Below are positions 31,161 to 38,778 of a stretch of DNA of 64,000 nucleotides, piece by piece. Numbering within the stretch: position 1 is the stretch's first letter; each line of letters starts with the position of its first letter. Both the position numbers and the translations under genes were made by a program. This DNA is from Actinomycetota bacterium (GTDB taxonomy: Bacteria; Actinomycetota; Thermoleophilia; Gaiellales; Gaiellaceae), in assembly GCA_004366385.1 (NCBI GenBank), contig ML178785.1, positions 92,334-156,333 on the forward strand, read 5' to 3'. Below the pieces are notes generated by a model that made no database searches, had not been told where the DNA came from, and saw nothing but the letters and a program-made list of their open reading frames with translations.

Positions 31161-31931
31161 GTGGGCCCGTACCGGTGGTCGTGGAATGCCGAGGCGCTCG
31201 TCGTCGTCCCCGCGCTGGTCGTCGCGTACGTCTACGCCGTCCGTCGGTACCCCGCCCCCGCCTGGCGCGTCGCCTGCTTCGCCGCGGCGATGGCGCTCGT
31301 GCTCGCGGTGACGATCACGCCGCTCGAGACGCTCGCCGTCAACTACCTGCTCGTCGTCCACCTGCTCCAGAACGTCGTGCTCGCGGAGTGGGCGCCGCTG
31401 CTCGCCGTACTCGGGCTCCCGCCCGCGCTCGCCGGCCGCCTCCCGCGCCCGCGCGCCGTTCGCGTCGCGACGCACCCCGCGGTCGCGCTCCCCGTCTGGC
31501 TCGCGAACTACATGCTCTGGCACCTGCCCTGGGCGTACGACACGGCGCTCGAGAACCCGCACACGCTCCTCCATCTCGAGCACGCGCTCTACTTCGTCAC
31601 CGGCGTCGCGATGTGGTGGAGCATCGTCCACGACGCTCCGCACCGGCTGGGCACGGGGACGCGGGCGGGGCTCGTGTTCGCCGCCTTCGTCCTCGGGAGC
31701 CCGATCGGCCTCGTCATCGCGCTCGTCCCGGAGGCGATCTACGACTTCTACGTGAACGCGCCCGAGCGGCTCTGGGGCCTCGACCCGCTGGAGGACCAGC
31801 AGCTCGGCGGCATCCTCATGTCCGTGGAGCAGGCGATCGTCTTCTTCGCCGTGTTCGCGTACTTCTTCCTGCGTTTCCTCGCCGAGGAGGAGCGGAGGGA
31901 GGAGCTCCACGAGGAGGGGCTGGCTGAGTAG
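31161..31931 (+). CDS. ctaG: Cytochrome c oxidase assembly protein, caa3_CtaG family
   Basis: A 256-residue polytopic membrane protein with the caa3_CtaG pattern: VHLLQNVVLAEWAPLLAVLGLP, ANYMLWHLPWAYDTALENP, LHLEHALYFVTGVAMWWSIV and several conserved His residues. Members help assemble the copper site of heme-copper oxidases. The acidic C-terminal tail (EEERREELHEEG) is cytosolic. No oxidase genes are in the window. Confidence 0.8.
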   Translation: MGPYRWSWNAEALVVVPALVVAYVYAVRRYPAPAWRVACFAAAMALVLAVTITPLETLAVNYLLVVHLLQNVVLAEWAPLLAVLGLPPALAGRLPRPRAVRVATHPAVALPVWLANYMLWHLPWAYDTALENPHTLLHLEHALYFVTGVAMWWSIVHDAPHRLGTGTRAGLVFAAFVLGSPIGLVIALVPEAIYDFYVNAPERLWGLDPLEDQQLGGILMSVEQAIVFFAVFAYFFLRFLAEEERREELHEEGLAE

Positions 31932-31977
31932 ACGCGCTACCGTTTGCCCTCGGCGTACGCCGGGAAGGGGGTAGAGC

Positions 31978-32667
31978 ATGAAGGTGCAGGAGGTCATGAC
32001 CCGCGAGGTGACGACCGTCGCGCCCGAGGCGTCGCTCCGAGAGGTCGCGGAGACGCTCGTCCGCCACGGGATCTCGGGACTGCCGGTCGTGGACGAGTCC
32101 GGCGGCGTCGTCGGCGTCGTGTCGGAGGGCGACATCGTCGGCAAGGAGGCGGGGCCCGAGCCCGAGCGGAGCCTGCTCGCCCGGCTCCTGCACGGAAGCC
32201 CGCCGTCGAAGCTCGAGGCCCGGAACGCGGCCGAGGCGATGACGTCTCCGGCGGTCACGATCGCGCCGAGCCGCGAGGTCGCCGAGGCGGCGCGGCTGAT
32301 GACCGAGCAGCGGTTCAACCGGCTTCCCGTCGTCGACGACGACGGCCGGCTCGCCGGCATAGTCACCCGCGCCGATCTGGTGCGGGCGTTCCTGCGGACG
32401 GACGCCGAGATCGAGCGGGAGCTGCGCGAGGACGTCGTCGAGCGCACGCTCTGGATCGACCCGTCCAACCTCCGGATCACCGTCGAGAACGGCGAGGTCG
32501 CGCTCAGAGGGAGGGTCGAGAGCAAGGCGGACGCGGACCTGCTCGAGCACTTCGCGGCGCGCGTGCCGGGCGTCGTGTCGGTGCACTCGACGCTGCGCTG
32601 GAAGATCGAGGACCCGGGCGTCCCCGAGTCCGACCCGCGCGTCCCCGCGCCTCCGCGCAGCCGCTGA
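31978..32667 (+). CDS. CBS-pair and BON domain protein
   Basis: A 229-residue cytoplasmic protein. Two CBS motifs (VMTREVTTVAPEASL...GLPVVDESGGVVGVVSEGDIV; AMTSPAVTIAP...RLPVVDDDGRLAGIVTRADLV) form a Bateman module likely to bind adenine nucleotides. Residues about 150-210 are a BON domain (RITVENGEVALRGRVESKADADLL). The combination is common in stress regulation, but the partner is unknown. It has a GGGGG-type ribosome-binding site. tRNA-Arg lies just downstream. Confidence 0.87.
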   Translation: MKVQEVMTREVTTVAPEASLREVAETLVRHGISGLPVVDESGGVVGVVSEGDIVGKEAGPEPERSLLARLLHGSPPSKLEARNAAEAMTSPAVTIAPSREVAEAARLMTEQRFNRLPVVDDDGRLAGIVTRADLVRAFLRTDAEIERELREDVVERTLWIDPSNLRITVENGEVALRGRVESKADADLLEHFAARVPGVVSVHSTLRWKIEDPGVPESDPRVPAPPRSR

Positions 32668-32704
32668 CGGGAGACCTCCTCGCGGGCGTCTACTCTGCCC
32701 GTGC

Positions 32705-32777
32705 GCGCCCGTAGCTCAGTGGACAGAGCGGCGGACTTCTAATCCGCGGGTCGGAGGTTCGAATCCTCCCGGGCGCA
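32705..32777 (+). tRNA. tRNA-Arg(UCU)
   Basis: Acceptor GCGCCCG/CGGGCGC, anticodon arm GCGGA-CTTCTAA-TCCGC (anticodon TCT), T arm GGAGG-TTCGAAT-CCTCC. A complete cloverleaf of 73 nt. Confidence 0.95.
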
Positions 32778-32790
32778 TCGCAGGCCGCGG

Positions 32791-34425
32791 TCAGAGGCCG
32801 CGGTACGCGTGACCCGCCATCGCGTCCGGGTCGAGCATTACGTTCACGATGGCCGGCTCTCCGGCCGCGAGCGCGCGCTCGAGGGCGGGCCGGAGCTCGT
32901 CTGCGCGCTCGACGTGCTCCGCATGGCCGCCGAACACGTCGCACAGCCGCTCGTAGCGGCTCGGGGCGAGGCGCGTGGCGACCTCGCCCTCGGCGCCGTA
33001 CCGCCCGACCTGCGGGATGCGGATCTCTCCCCACGCCGCGTCGTTTCCCACGACGAGGACTGCCGGGATCGAGAAGCGGACGAGCGTGTCGAAGTCGAGC
33101 CCGTTCAGCCCGAACGCTCCGTCGCCCATGACGCAGACGAGACCGGAGCCGAAGCCGGCGGTTCCGACGCCGACGGCATAGCCGGGCCCGACGCCGAGGC
33201 AGCCGAACGGCCCCGGGTCGAGCCAGTGTCCCGGCCGGTGCACGCGGAGGACGCGCGACACGGCCGCGACCACGTCGCCGCCGTCGCCGACGACCACCGT
33301 GCCCGGGTCGAGCACGCGGTCGAGCTCGCGGCCGAGGCGGTAGTGATGGATCGGGGCGGCGTCGGACTCGATCTCGGCGCGGTGCTCGTCCCACCACGCG
33401 CTGTCGGCCGCTCGCAGGCGCTCGAGCCAGGCTCGGCGCCCGTCCGGGGGTGCCTCGACCGCGTCGGCGAGGGCGCCGAGCACCCCGGCGCAGTCGCCGA
33501 CGATCGCGGCGTCGGGGACTCGGTTCCGGCCGAGCTCGCGCGGATCGCCGTGGACGTGGACGAGCTTCTCGGCGCCGAAGTGGCCGAAGCGGAGCCGGAA
33601 GTCGAGCGGCGTCCCGACCACGCACACGACGTCCGCCTCGTCCAGCGCCGCGCCTCGCGCGTGCTGGACGAAGAGCTCGTGCTCGGGCGGCAGCGACCCC
33701 CGGCCCGAGCCGTTCAGGAAGGTCGGGAGGCGGCCGCTCTCGACGAACGAGGCGAGCTGCTCCGCCGCGTCGTCCCACCAGATCCCGCTGCCGGCGACGA
33801 CCACCGGCCGCTCGGCCCGGTCGATGAGCTCCGCGGCCTTCGCCAGCTCGCGTGGGTCGCCGTAGGCGCGCGGCGCCGGCGCCGCGCGCGCAGGGGCAGG
33901 CGGGCGCTCCAGCGCCGCCGTCGCGAAGAGTAGGTCGGCCGGGAGCTCCAGGTAGACGGGCCCTCGCGGCGGGGCGAGCGCATGCCGGAAGGCGGTGGCG
34001 ACGTACTCCGGGATGCGGTCGGTGCCCGGGCAGACGGCTGCCCACTTCGTGATCGGCTCGAGCAGCGAGAGCTGGTCGAGCTCCTGGAGCGCCCCCCGCT
34101 CCGACAGCCCGAGCGGTCGCGCGCCGCCGAGCACGACGAGCGGCGTCTGCGAGACGTGGCAGTTGGCGACGGCGGTCACGGTGCCGGTCACCCCCGGGCC
34201 TGCCGTGACCAGGGCGACGCCGGCGGCCCGCCGCACCCGCCCCCAGGCCTCGGCCGCGTGCGCCGCCGACTGCTCGTGCCGGAGGTCGACGACTCGGATC
34301 CCCTCGAGGCGGCAGCCCTCGTAGACGGGCATGACGTGGCCGCCCGAGAGCGTGAAGACGGCATCGACGCCCTCGGCGGCGATCGCCTGCGCCGCCAGCC
34401 TGCCACCCTCGAGCGGCTCGCCCAT
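32791..34425 (-). CDS. Thiamine diphosphate-dependent enzyme, acetolactate synthase-like
   Basis: A 544-residue ThDP enzyme with N-terminal Pyr, central and C-terminal PP domains. The catalytic Glu is in DLRHEQSAAHAAEAWGR. GPGVTGTVTAVANC and GGARP follow. The PP-domain GDG...N motif reads VMGDGAFGLNGLDFDTLVRF. The C-terminus (PDAMAGHAYRGL) resembles acetolactate synthase-like and 2-hydroxyacyl-CoA lyase (HACL/oxalyl-CoA decarboxylase) proteins. It is not beside ilvN or ilvC, so a biosynthetic ALS role is doubtful. A TACATT box lies 8 nt upstream. Confidence 0.83.
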   Translation of the reverse strand: MGEPLEGGRLAAQAIAAEGVDAVFTLSGGHVMPVYEGCRLEGIRVVDLRHEQSAAHAAEAWGRVRRAAGVALVTAGPGVTGTVTAVANCHVSQTPLVVLGGARPLGLSERGALQELDQLSLLEPITKWAAVCPGTDRIPEYVATAFRHALAPPRGPVYLELPADLLFATAALERPPAPARAAPAPRAYGDPRELAKAAELIDRAERPVVVAGSGIWWDDAAEQLASFVESGRLPTFLNGSGRGSLPPEHELFVQHARGAALDEADVVCVVGTPLDFRLRFGHFGAEKLVHVHGDPRELGRNRVPDAAIVGDCAGVLGALADAVEAPPDGRRAWLERLRAADSAWWDEHRAEIESDAAPIHHYRLGRELDRVLDPGTVVVGDGGDVVAAVSRVLRVHRPGHWLDPGPFGCLGVGPGYAVGVGTAGFGSGLVCVMGDGAFGLNGLDFDTLVRFSIPAVLVVGNDAAWGEIRIPQVGRYGAEGEVATRLAPSRYERLCDVFGGHAEHVERADELRPALERALAAGEPAIVNVMLDPDAMAGHAYRGL

Positions 34426-34433
34426 CGCAGGCG

Positions 34434-34439
34434 AATGTA
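34434..34439 (-). promoter_or_regulatory. Candidate -10 box for the ThDP enzyme
   Basis: TACATT on the minus strand, 8 nt before ATG 34425. Confidence 0.5.
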
Positions 34440-34508
34440 CCGCGCTGTCGGCGCCGGGCGGGACGCCACTCGACGTTTGCGCTTCGCGCAGGCGGGAACC
34501 CGGCTGGG

Positions 34509-34763
34509 ATGCAGCTGCTCGGGCTCACGGGCTCCGCGAAGGAGCTGCTCGCGATCGTGCTCATCGTGCTCGTGCCGACCGTGCCGGCGGCGCTGTACGC
34601 GCGGGCGGTGCTCGGGCGGCGCCGCGGGCGGGCGCACGGGGTCGAGTCCGGCCGGGCGCCGGAGACGCCGTTCGTCGTGATCGCGTACGTCAGCACGGTC
34701 GCCGCGGTCGTCGCGGTCCTGGCGCTGCTGCTCGCCGTCGCCGTGCGCGCGGCGGCGACGTAG
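34509..34763 (+). CDS. Small membrane protein of unknown function
   Basis: An 84-residue protein with two predicted transmembrane segments (ELLAIVLIVLVPTVPAALYA and FVVIAYVSTVAAVVAVLALLLAVAVRA) joined by a basic loop. No family is recognised. It fits between the divergent ThDP enzyme and the convergent dehydrogenase. Confidence 0.55.
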   Translation: MQLLGLTGSAKELLAIVLIVLVPTVPAALYARAVLGRRRGRAHGVESGRAPETPFVVIAYVSTVAAVVAVLALLLAVAVRAAAT

Positions 34764-34766
34764 CGC

Positions 34767-35807
34767 TCAGGCGACGCGGGCGCGCGCGAGTCGCTCGGCG
34801 GCCTCGTGTGTGGAGACGCCCTCCGTCTCGGCGCGCTCGTAGATCTCGAGCAGCGTGTCGCCGATCGCGCGATGGCGCTCGGCGATCGTCTCCGCCGGCC
34901 AGCCGAGGAGCTCGCCGCCCCAGGCGTGCAGCACGCCGCCCGCGTTGATCACGAAGTCGGGCGCGTACAGGATCCCCGCCGCGCGCAGGCGGTCGGCGTC
35001 GGCCGGCTCCGCGAGCTGGTTGTTCGCGCAGCCCGCGACCACGCGGCAGCGGAGCAGCGGGATGCTCGCCGCGTTCAGGGTTCCGCCGACCGCGCACGGC
35101 GCGTAGACGTCGCACTCGGCGCCGATCGCGTCCTCGGGAGCCACGACGACCGCGTGGAGTCGCTCGGCGGCGGCTGTGGCGCGCCCGGCGTCGATGTCGC
35201 TGACGAGCAGCCGCGCGCCCGCGTCGGCGACCTGCTCCGCGAGCCGCTCGCCGACGTCGCCGAGGCCCTGGACGAGGACGGAGCGGCCTTCGAGGCCGTC
35301 CGAGCCGAAGGCGTGCGCGACGCTCGCCCGGAGCCCGTGGAAGACGCCGGTCGCGGTCGCCGGGCCGGGGTCGCCGGAGCCGCCGCGCTCGACGCTCCGG
35401 CAGCAGACGTACGGCGTCCGCTCGCCGATCACGTCCATGTCGGTAACCGACGTGTTCATGTCCGGGCCGGTCTGGTACGTCCCGCCGAGCGAGCCCACCA
35501 GGTCGCCGTAGCGCTCGAAGAGCTCGCGCCGGTCGCCCGCGTCGAGCGGTGCGGGGACGGCGAGCACTGCCTTCCCGCCGCCGAAGGGCATGTCCGCGGC
35601 GGCCATCTTCAGCGTCATGGCGCCCGCCAGGTTCATTGCGTCGGCGAGCGCGTCGGCCGGCGTCTCGTACGTTCGCAACCGCGTCCCGCCGCCCGCAGGC
35701 CCGAGGTCGGTCGAGTGGATGCAGACGAACATCCAGGTCTCCGTGGGCCGGTCGAAGCGGGTGACGACCTGCTCGCCGTCCCAGGAGCGGATCAGCCCCT
35801 CGAGCAC
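34767..35807 (-). CDS. Leucine/valine/phenylalanine-type amino acid dehydrogenase
   Basis: A 346-residue Glu/Leu/Phe/Val dehydrogenase that would interconvert a branched or aromatic amino acid and its 2-oxo acid with NAD+. The catalytic region has LGPAGGGTRLR, the lysines in AMTLKMAAADMPFGGGKAVL, and TGPDMNTSVTDMDVI. The NAD domain has VLVQGLGDVGERLAEQ. GCANNQLAEPADADRL and FVINAGGVLHA are typical of leucine dehydrogenase. TAGGGT lies 7 nt before the GTG. Confidence 0.88.
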   Translation of the reverse strand: MLEGLIRSWDGEQVVTRFDRPTETWMFVCIHSTDLGPAGGGTRLRTYETPADALADAMNLAGAMTLKMAAADMPFGGGKAVLAVPAPLDAGDRRELFERYGDLVGSLGGTYQTGPDMNTSVTDMDVIGERTPYVCCRSVERGGSGDPGPATATGVFHGLRASVAHAFGSDGLEGRSVLVQGLGDVGERLAEQVADAGARLLVSDIDAGRATAAAERLHAVVVAPEDAIGAECDVYAPCAVGGTLNAASIPLLRCRVVAGCANNQLAEPADADRLRAAGILYAPDFVINAGGVLHAWGGELLGWPAETIAERHRAIGDTLLEIYERAETEGVSTHEAAERLARARVA

Positions 35808-35814
35808 GGCCGGA

Positions 35815-35820
35815 ACCCTA
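35815..35820 (-). promoter_or_regulatory. Candidate -10 box for the amino acid dehydrogenase
   Basis: TAGGGT on the minus strand, 7 nt before GTG 35807. Confidence 0.45.
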
Positions 35821-35835
35821 CTCCGCGGCCCGGCG

Positions 35836-36567
35836 TTACGGGACGATCTCGATCGGCGTCCCGATCGGGACGCGAGTCTTCAGGTAGTTGATGTCGCTGT
35901 TGTGGAGGCGCACGCACCCGTGCGACACCGCCTGGCCGAGGAGGTGCGGGGCGTGCGTCCCGTGCACGCCGACGATCCCGCCGCCGGGCCAGTCCGAGAG
36001 GTTCGAGTACGCGCTCGTCTCGAACGCGTAGTCGCCGAGGCCGCCCTTCCCTCCGGGGGCGAACTTCCACGTGACGTAGAAGAGGCCGAGGGGCGTCTCG
36101 GCTCCCGGTTTGCCCACCGCGACCCGGCCGCTCCGGAGCAGCTTGCCGCCCTGCCAGAACTGGAACGTGCGCGCGCCCCGGTCGATGACGAGCCGCTTGT
36201 TCACCGGCCCGATCTCGAGCGACGACGCGCGCACCCAGCCGGTGCGCCCGTTCGGCCTGCCCGGGACGCTCACGCGGTACCACGCGGGCCGGCCTTTGCG
36301 GTCCTTCACGACCGCGAGGGCCAGCACGTACTGGGGGCGGTAGTCGGGGCGGAACTCCCGGAGGGCGCCGACGCGGGCCGCGCCGGCGCGCGGCTTCGCG
36401 TGCACGGGGACGACCGACTTCGTCAGCGTGCCGGCGCCGACCACCGATGCGGCCGCGGACGTCGTCCCGGCGCCTGCGTGTGGGCTGAGCGCCACGCCGG
36501 TCGCGAGCGCGAGCAGCGCTGCGACTGCGCCGGCTCGGCTCCGCCCCGGGGGCACCGCGCTCGCCAT
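35836..36567 (-). CDS. L,D-transpeptidase (YkuD domain), exported
   Basis: A 243-residue cell-wall enzyme forming 3-3 cross-links or attaching proteins to peptidoglycan. The N-terminal signal sequence (AGAVAALLALATGVALSPHAGA) is followed by a linker and SH3-like segment, then a YkuD catalytic domain with GVHGTHAPHLLGQAVSHGCVRLHN. The nucleophile is Cys218. It starts at ATG 36567, behind a TAAGGT box. Confidence 0.92.
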   Translation of the reverse strand: MASAVPPGRSRAGAVAALLALATGVALSPHAGAGTTSAAASVVGAGTLTKSVVPVHAKPRAGAARVGALREFRPDYRPQYVLALAVVKDRKGRPAWYRVSVPGRPNGRTGWVRASSLEIGPVNKRLVIDRGARTFQFWQGGKLLRSGRVAVGKPGAETPLGLFYVTWKFAPGGKGGLGDYAFETSAYSNLSDWPGGGIVGVHGTHAPHLLGQAVSHGCVRLHNSDINYLKTRVPIGTPIEIVP

Positions 36568-36575
36568 GCCCGCTG

Positions 36576-36581
36576 ACCTTA
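36576..36581 (-). promoter_or_regulatory. Candidate -10 box for the L,D-transpeptidase
   Basis: TAAGGT on the minus strand, 8 nt before ATG 36567. Confidence 0.45.
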
Positions 36582-36598
36582 CCGCGTCTCCCTGACGC

Positions 36599-37975
36599 CT
36601 ACCGCGGCAGCCGCAGGCCCAGACGTCGCGGCAGGGAGGCGACGAGGCGGGTGGCGGGGCCGGGGCGGCGGCCCGCGTCCTCGGCCGCGTCCTTCGCCAC
36701 CAGCGCCCGGCGGATGAGCGAGCCGCCCAGGTAGCGGAACGGCTCAGGCGGAAAGAGCTTTCGCGGCGGGTCGACGATCGCGAGCGCGGTGAGCTCGTCG
36801 CGGCGGTCGAGCGCGAGCCGCGCGAGGATCTGCCCGCCCAGGTACGACGGCCCGACCCCGTTCCCGGTGAACCCGAAGCCGTGGTGCGTCCGGCCGCGGC
36901 TCCCGAAGATCGGCGTGTGCGTGGGCGAGACGTCGATCGGCCCGCCCCACGCGTGCGTCACCTCGCGGCCCTCGAGCTGCGGGAAGAAGCGCGTGAGCGA
37001 CCCGCGCGCCCGCGCGACGACGTCCGCGTCGCGCTCGAGCCGCGTGGACAGCCGCGCGCCTGAGCCCATCCGCCCGCCGCCCCAGCCGAAGACGATGCGC
37101 CCGTCGCGGGTCGTCCGCATGTAATGGACGAGCGTCCGCGAGTCGACGATCGCCTCGCCGCCCGTCCAGCCCAGCTCCTCGATCACGTCCGGGACGGGCT
37201 CGGTGAGGACGATGTGGCTGGACGCGACCGCGAGCGAGCGGCCGTAGCCGGGGAAGCCGACCGCCGCCGAGTTCACGGCGAGGACGGTCGCGCCTGCGCG
37301 CACGCGTCCCGCCCGCGTCTCGATGCCTCCGTCCGGGTGCAGCTCCGTGACCTGCGTGCGCTCGTGGATCCGGACGCCGCGCTCCAGGAGCACGTGGCGG
37401 AGGCCGAGCGAGAGCCGCGCAGGCTGGACGGTGGCGTTCAGCCGGTACACGGCGCCGCCGAGGAAGAGGGGGGAGTCGCAGCGCGCGCGGATCTCGTCGG
37501 CGCCGGCCTCGGCGATCTCGGCCGCGTCGAGGGCCGCGGCCGCGCGCACGGTCTCCTCCCACGCGCCGATCTGCGACTCCGCGGTCGCGACCTGGAGCAT
37601 CGGCGCCTCGCGGAACCAGGCGTCGACGCCGTTCGCCTCGCACCAGGCGCCGATCCCGCGGACGGCCTCCTCGGAGGCGCGGCAGACGGCGAGCGCGGCG
37701 GCGTCCCCCGCCTGCTCGCGGAGGCGGTGCGCGTCGCCCCAGAGCGTCTCGCAGAAGCCGCCGTTCCGCCCGCTCGGCCCGTGGCCGCAGAGCTCGGCGT
37801 CGAGCAGGAGGACGTCGAGCGACGGCTCGAGCTCGCGGAGGTGCCACGCCGTCCACAGCCCGAGGTAGCCGCCGCCCACGACGACGACGTCCGCCGACGT
37901 GTCGCCCTCGAGCGGCCGTTCGGGGACGACCTCGCCCGCCTCCTCGAGCCACCACCCGTGCCGCGTGTGCAGCAC
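36599..37975 (-). CDS. FAD-dependent oxidoreductase, DAO/PuuB-like
   Basis: A 458-residue flavoprotein of the D-amino-acid-oxidase superfamily. The FAD motif is DVVVVGGGYLGLWTAWHL with acidic LLLDAELCGHGPSGRNGG, a PuuB-like signature. The C-terminal motifs are HAWGGPIDVSPTHTPIFG and FGFTGNGVGPSYLGGQILA. It may oxidise a gamma-glutamylated or secondary amine; the substrate is unknown. It follows the small membrane gene on the same strand by five bases, so the two probably form an operon. Confidence 0.87.
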   Translation of the reverse strand: MLHTRHGWWLEEAGEVVPERPLEGDTSADVVVVGGGYLGLWTAWHLRELEPSLDVLLLDAELCGHGPSGRNGGFCETLWGDAHRLREQAGDAAALAVCRASEEAVRGIGAWCEANGVDAWFREAPMLQVATAESQIGAWEETVRAAAALDAAEIAEAGADEIRARCDSPLFLGGAVYRLNATVQPARLSLGLRHVLLERGVRIHERTQVTELHPDGGIETRAGRVRAGATVLAVNSAAVGFPGYGRSLAVASSHIVLTEPVPDVIEELGWTGGEAIVDSRTLVHYMRTTRDGRIVFGWGGGRMGSGARLSTRLERDADVVARARGSLTRFFPQLEGREVTHAWGGPIDVSPTHTPIFGSRGRTHHGFGFTGNGVGPSYLGGQILARLALDRRDELTALAIVDPPRKLFPPEPFRYLGGSLIRRALVAKDAAEDAGRRPGPATRLVASLPRRLGLRLPR

Positions 37976-37979
37976 GGCG

Positions 37980-38312
37980 CTACGCCGCGGCCGCGGACTG
38001 GCGCGCGATCGCGACGCTCAGGGCGATCACGGCAGCGGAGGCGACCGGCACGATCAGCGTCCAGTAGAGCGGCAGCGCCCCGGCCACGACCCCGATCGAG
38101 ACGAGGGCCGCCGCGAGCGTGGCGGAAGAGCGGAACGCGTGCTGCCCGAGCAGGACGAGGACGGCGCCTCCTCCGAGAAACGAGACCCAGAGCACGGTGT
38201 CGCGTGTCCGGTCGAACTCCGCGAGGATCCCTGCGATTGCCGCGACGGTGTAGATCCCGGCGAGCGCGAGGCCCGTCAGCTTCCAGATCTGGACGGCGCG
38301 CGCGAACGACAT
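37980..38312 (-). CDS. Small integral membrane protein
   Basis: A 110-residue protein with four hydrophobic segments (LTGLALAGIYTVAAIAGIL, TVLWVSFLGGGAVLVLLG, LAAALVSIGVVAGALPLYW, LIVPVASAAVIALSVAIA). The start at MSFARAVQIW is chosen because upstream sequence is non-hydrophobic and GC-biased. No family is recognised. It is co-directional with the oxidoreductase downstream. Confidence 0.6.
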   Translation of the reverse strand: MSFARAVQIWKLTGLALAGIYTVAAIAGILAEFDRTRDTVLWVSFLGGGAVLVLLGQHAFRSSATLAAALVSIGVVAGALPLYWTLIVPVASAAVIALSVAIARQSAAAA

Positions 38313-38420
38313 CGAGGGAACCCTACGCGCGCCTGAAGCCCGGTGCGACCTCGCGCACGACGCGTCACCTCCGCCGTGTGTGTGGTGCGCTGCGGCCTGG
38401 GGCCGCGTTCGGGGGCTCGG

Positions 38421-38461
38421 GCGCGGTGGGGGACTCGCGTTCGCGGATCTCCCCACCGCGC
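38421..38461 (-). terminator. Hairpin downstream of tRNA-His
   Basis: GCGCGGTGGGG pairs with CCCCACCGCGC over 11 bp around a 19-nt loop, just beyond the 3' end of the minus-strand tRNA. It probably ends the tRNA transcript, but no T tract is present. Confidence 0.5.
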
Positions 38462-38471
38462 GCACCAACGA

Positions 38472-38545
38472 GGTGGCGGACGGGACTCGAACCCGCGACC
38501 ACCGGGACCACAACCCGGGGCTCTACCAACTGAGCTACCGCCACC
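38472..38545 (-). tRNA. tRNA-His(GUG)
   Basis: The minus strand folds with acceptor GTGGCGG/CCGCCAC, an extra 5' G facing the discriminator C (a histidine identity feature), anticodon arm CCGGG-TTGTGGT-CCCGG (anticodon GTG) and T loop TTCGAGT. Confidence 0.95.
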
Positions 38546-38595
38546 GCGGAGGGCACAGGATAGCCGCGGCCCGGGCCGCACTCTCGCCCGCCGCG

Positions 38596-38624
38596 TTGAC
38601 ACTTCTGCGCCCGCGGCGTACCCT
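38596..38624 (+). promoter_or_regulatory. Sigma-70-type promoter for the rsgA leader transcript
   Basis: A consensus -35 TTGACA (38596-38601), 17-bp spacer and -10 TACCCT (38619-38624). It predicts a transcript beginning about 38631, with a leader of some 145 nt ahead of rsgA. This is the only promoter noticed in the window with a full -35 consensus and a long leader. Confidence 0.7.
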
Positions 38625-38654
38625 GGCTCGGTCGTCGAGCGAGAGGAGGACGTG

Positions 38655-38702
38655 ATGAAAGCCAGCTGCTGCATCGCCTTCCGGCTCGACGCCGCCCGCT
38701 AG
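38655..38702 (+). CDS. 15-codon leader peptide upstream of rsgA
   Basis: MKASCCIAFRLDAAR, with an AGGAGG Shine-Dalgarno (38644-38649) five bases before the ATG, the strongest ribosome-binding site in the window. Tandem Cys codons occupy positions 5-6 (38667-38672). It lies between a consensus promoter and the rsgA-proximal hairpin. The last three codons can base-pair with the left arm of that hairpin, suggesting a regulatory leader peptide rather than a functional protein. Too short for homology-based calling. Confidence 0.65.
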   Translation: MKASCCIAFRLDAAR

Positions 38703-38772
38703 CGCTTCACGATCAGGCGCTTCGTTCGGGCGGTGCGGGCCGTGGCCCGGTTCACCCATCCGAACGAAGGAG
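38692..38772 (+). promoter_or_regulatory. Candidate attenuator: alternative hairpins covering the rsgA ribosome-binding site
   Basis: Structure 1: CTTCGTTCGG (38720-38729) pairs perfectly with CCGAACGAAG (38760-38769). Further pairing inside is GGTG/CACC and CGGGCC/GGCCCG. The right arm runs into the rsgA Shine-Dalgarno AAGGAG (38767-38772). Structure 2: CCGCCCG (38692-38698, end of the leader ORF) pairs with CGGGCGG (38727-38733), which would disrupt structure 1. The two are mutually exclusive, which is the layout of leader-peptide translational attenuators. Confidence 0.55.
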
Positions 38773-38778
38773 ATCACG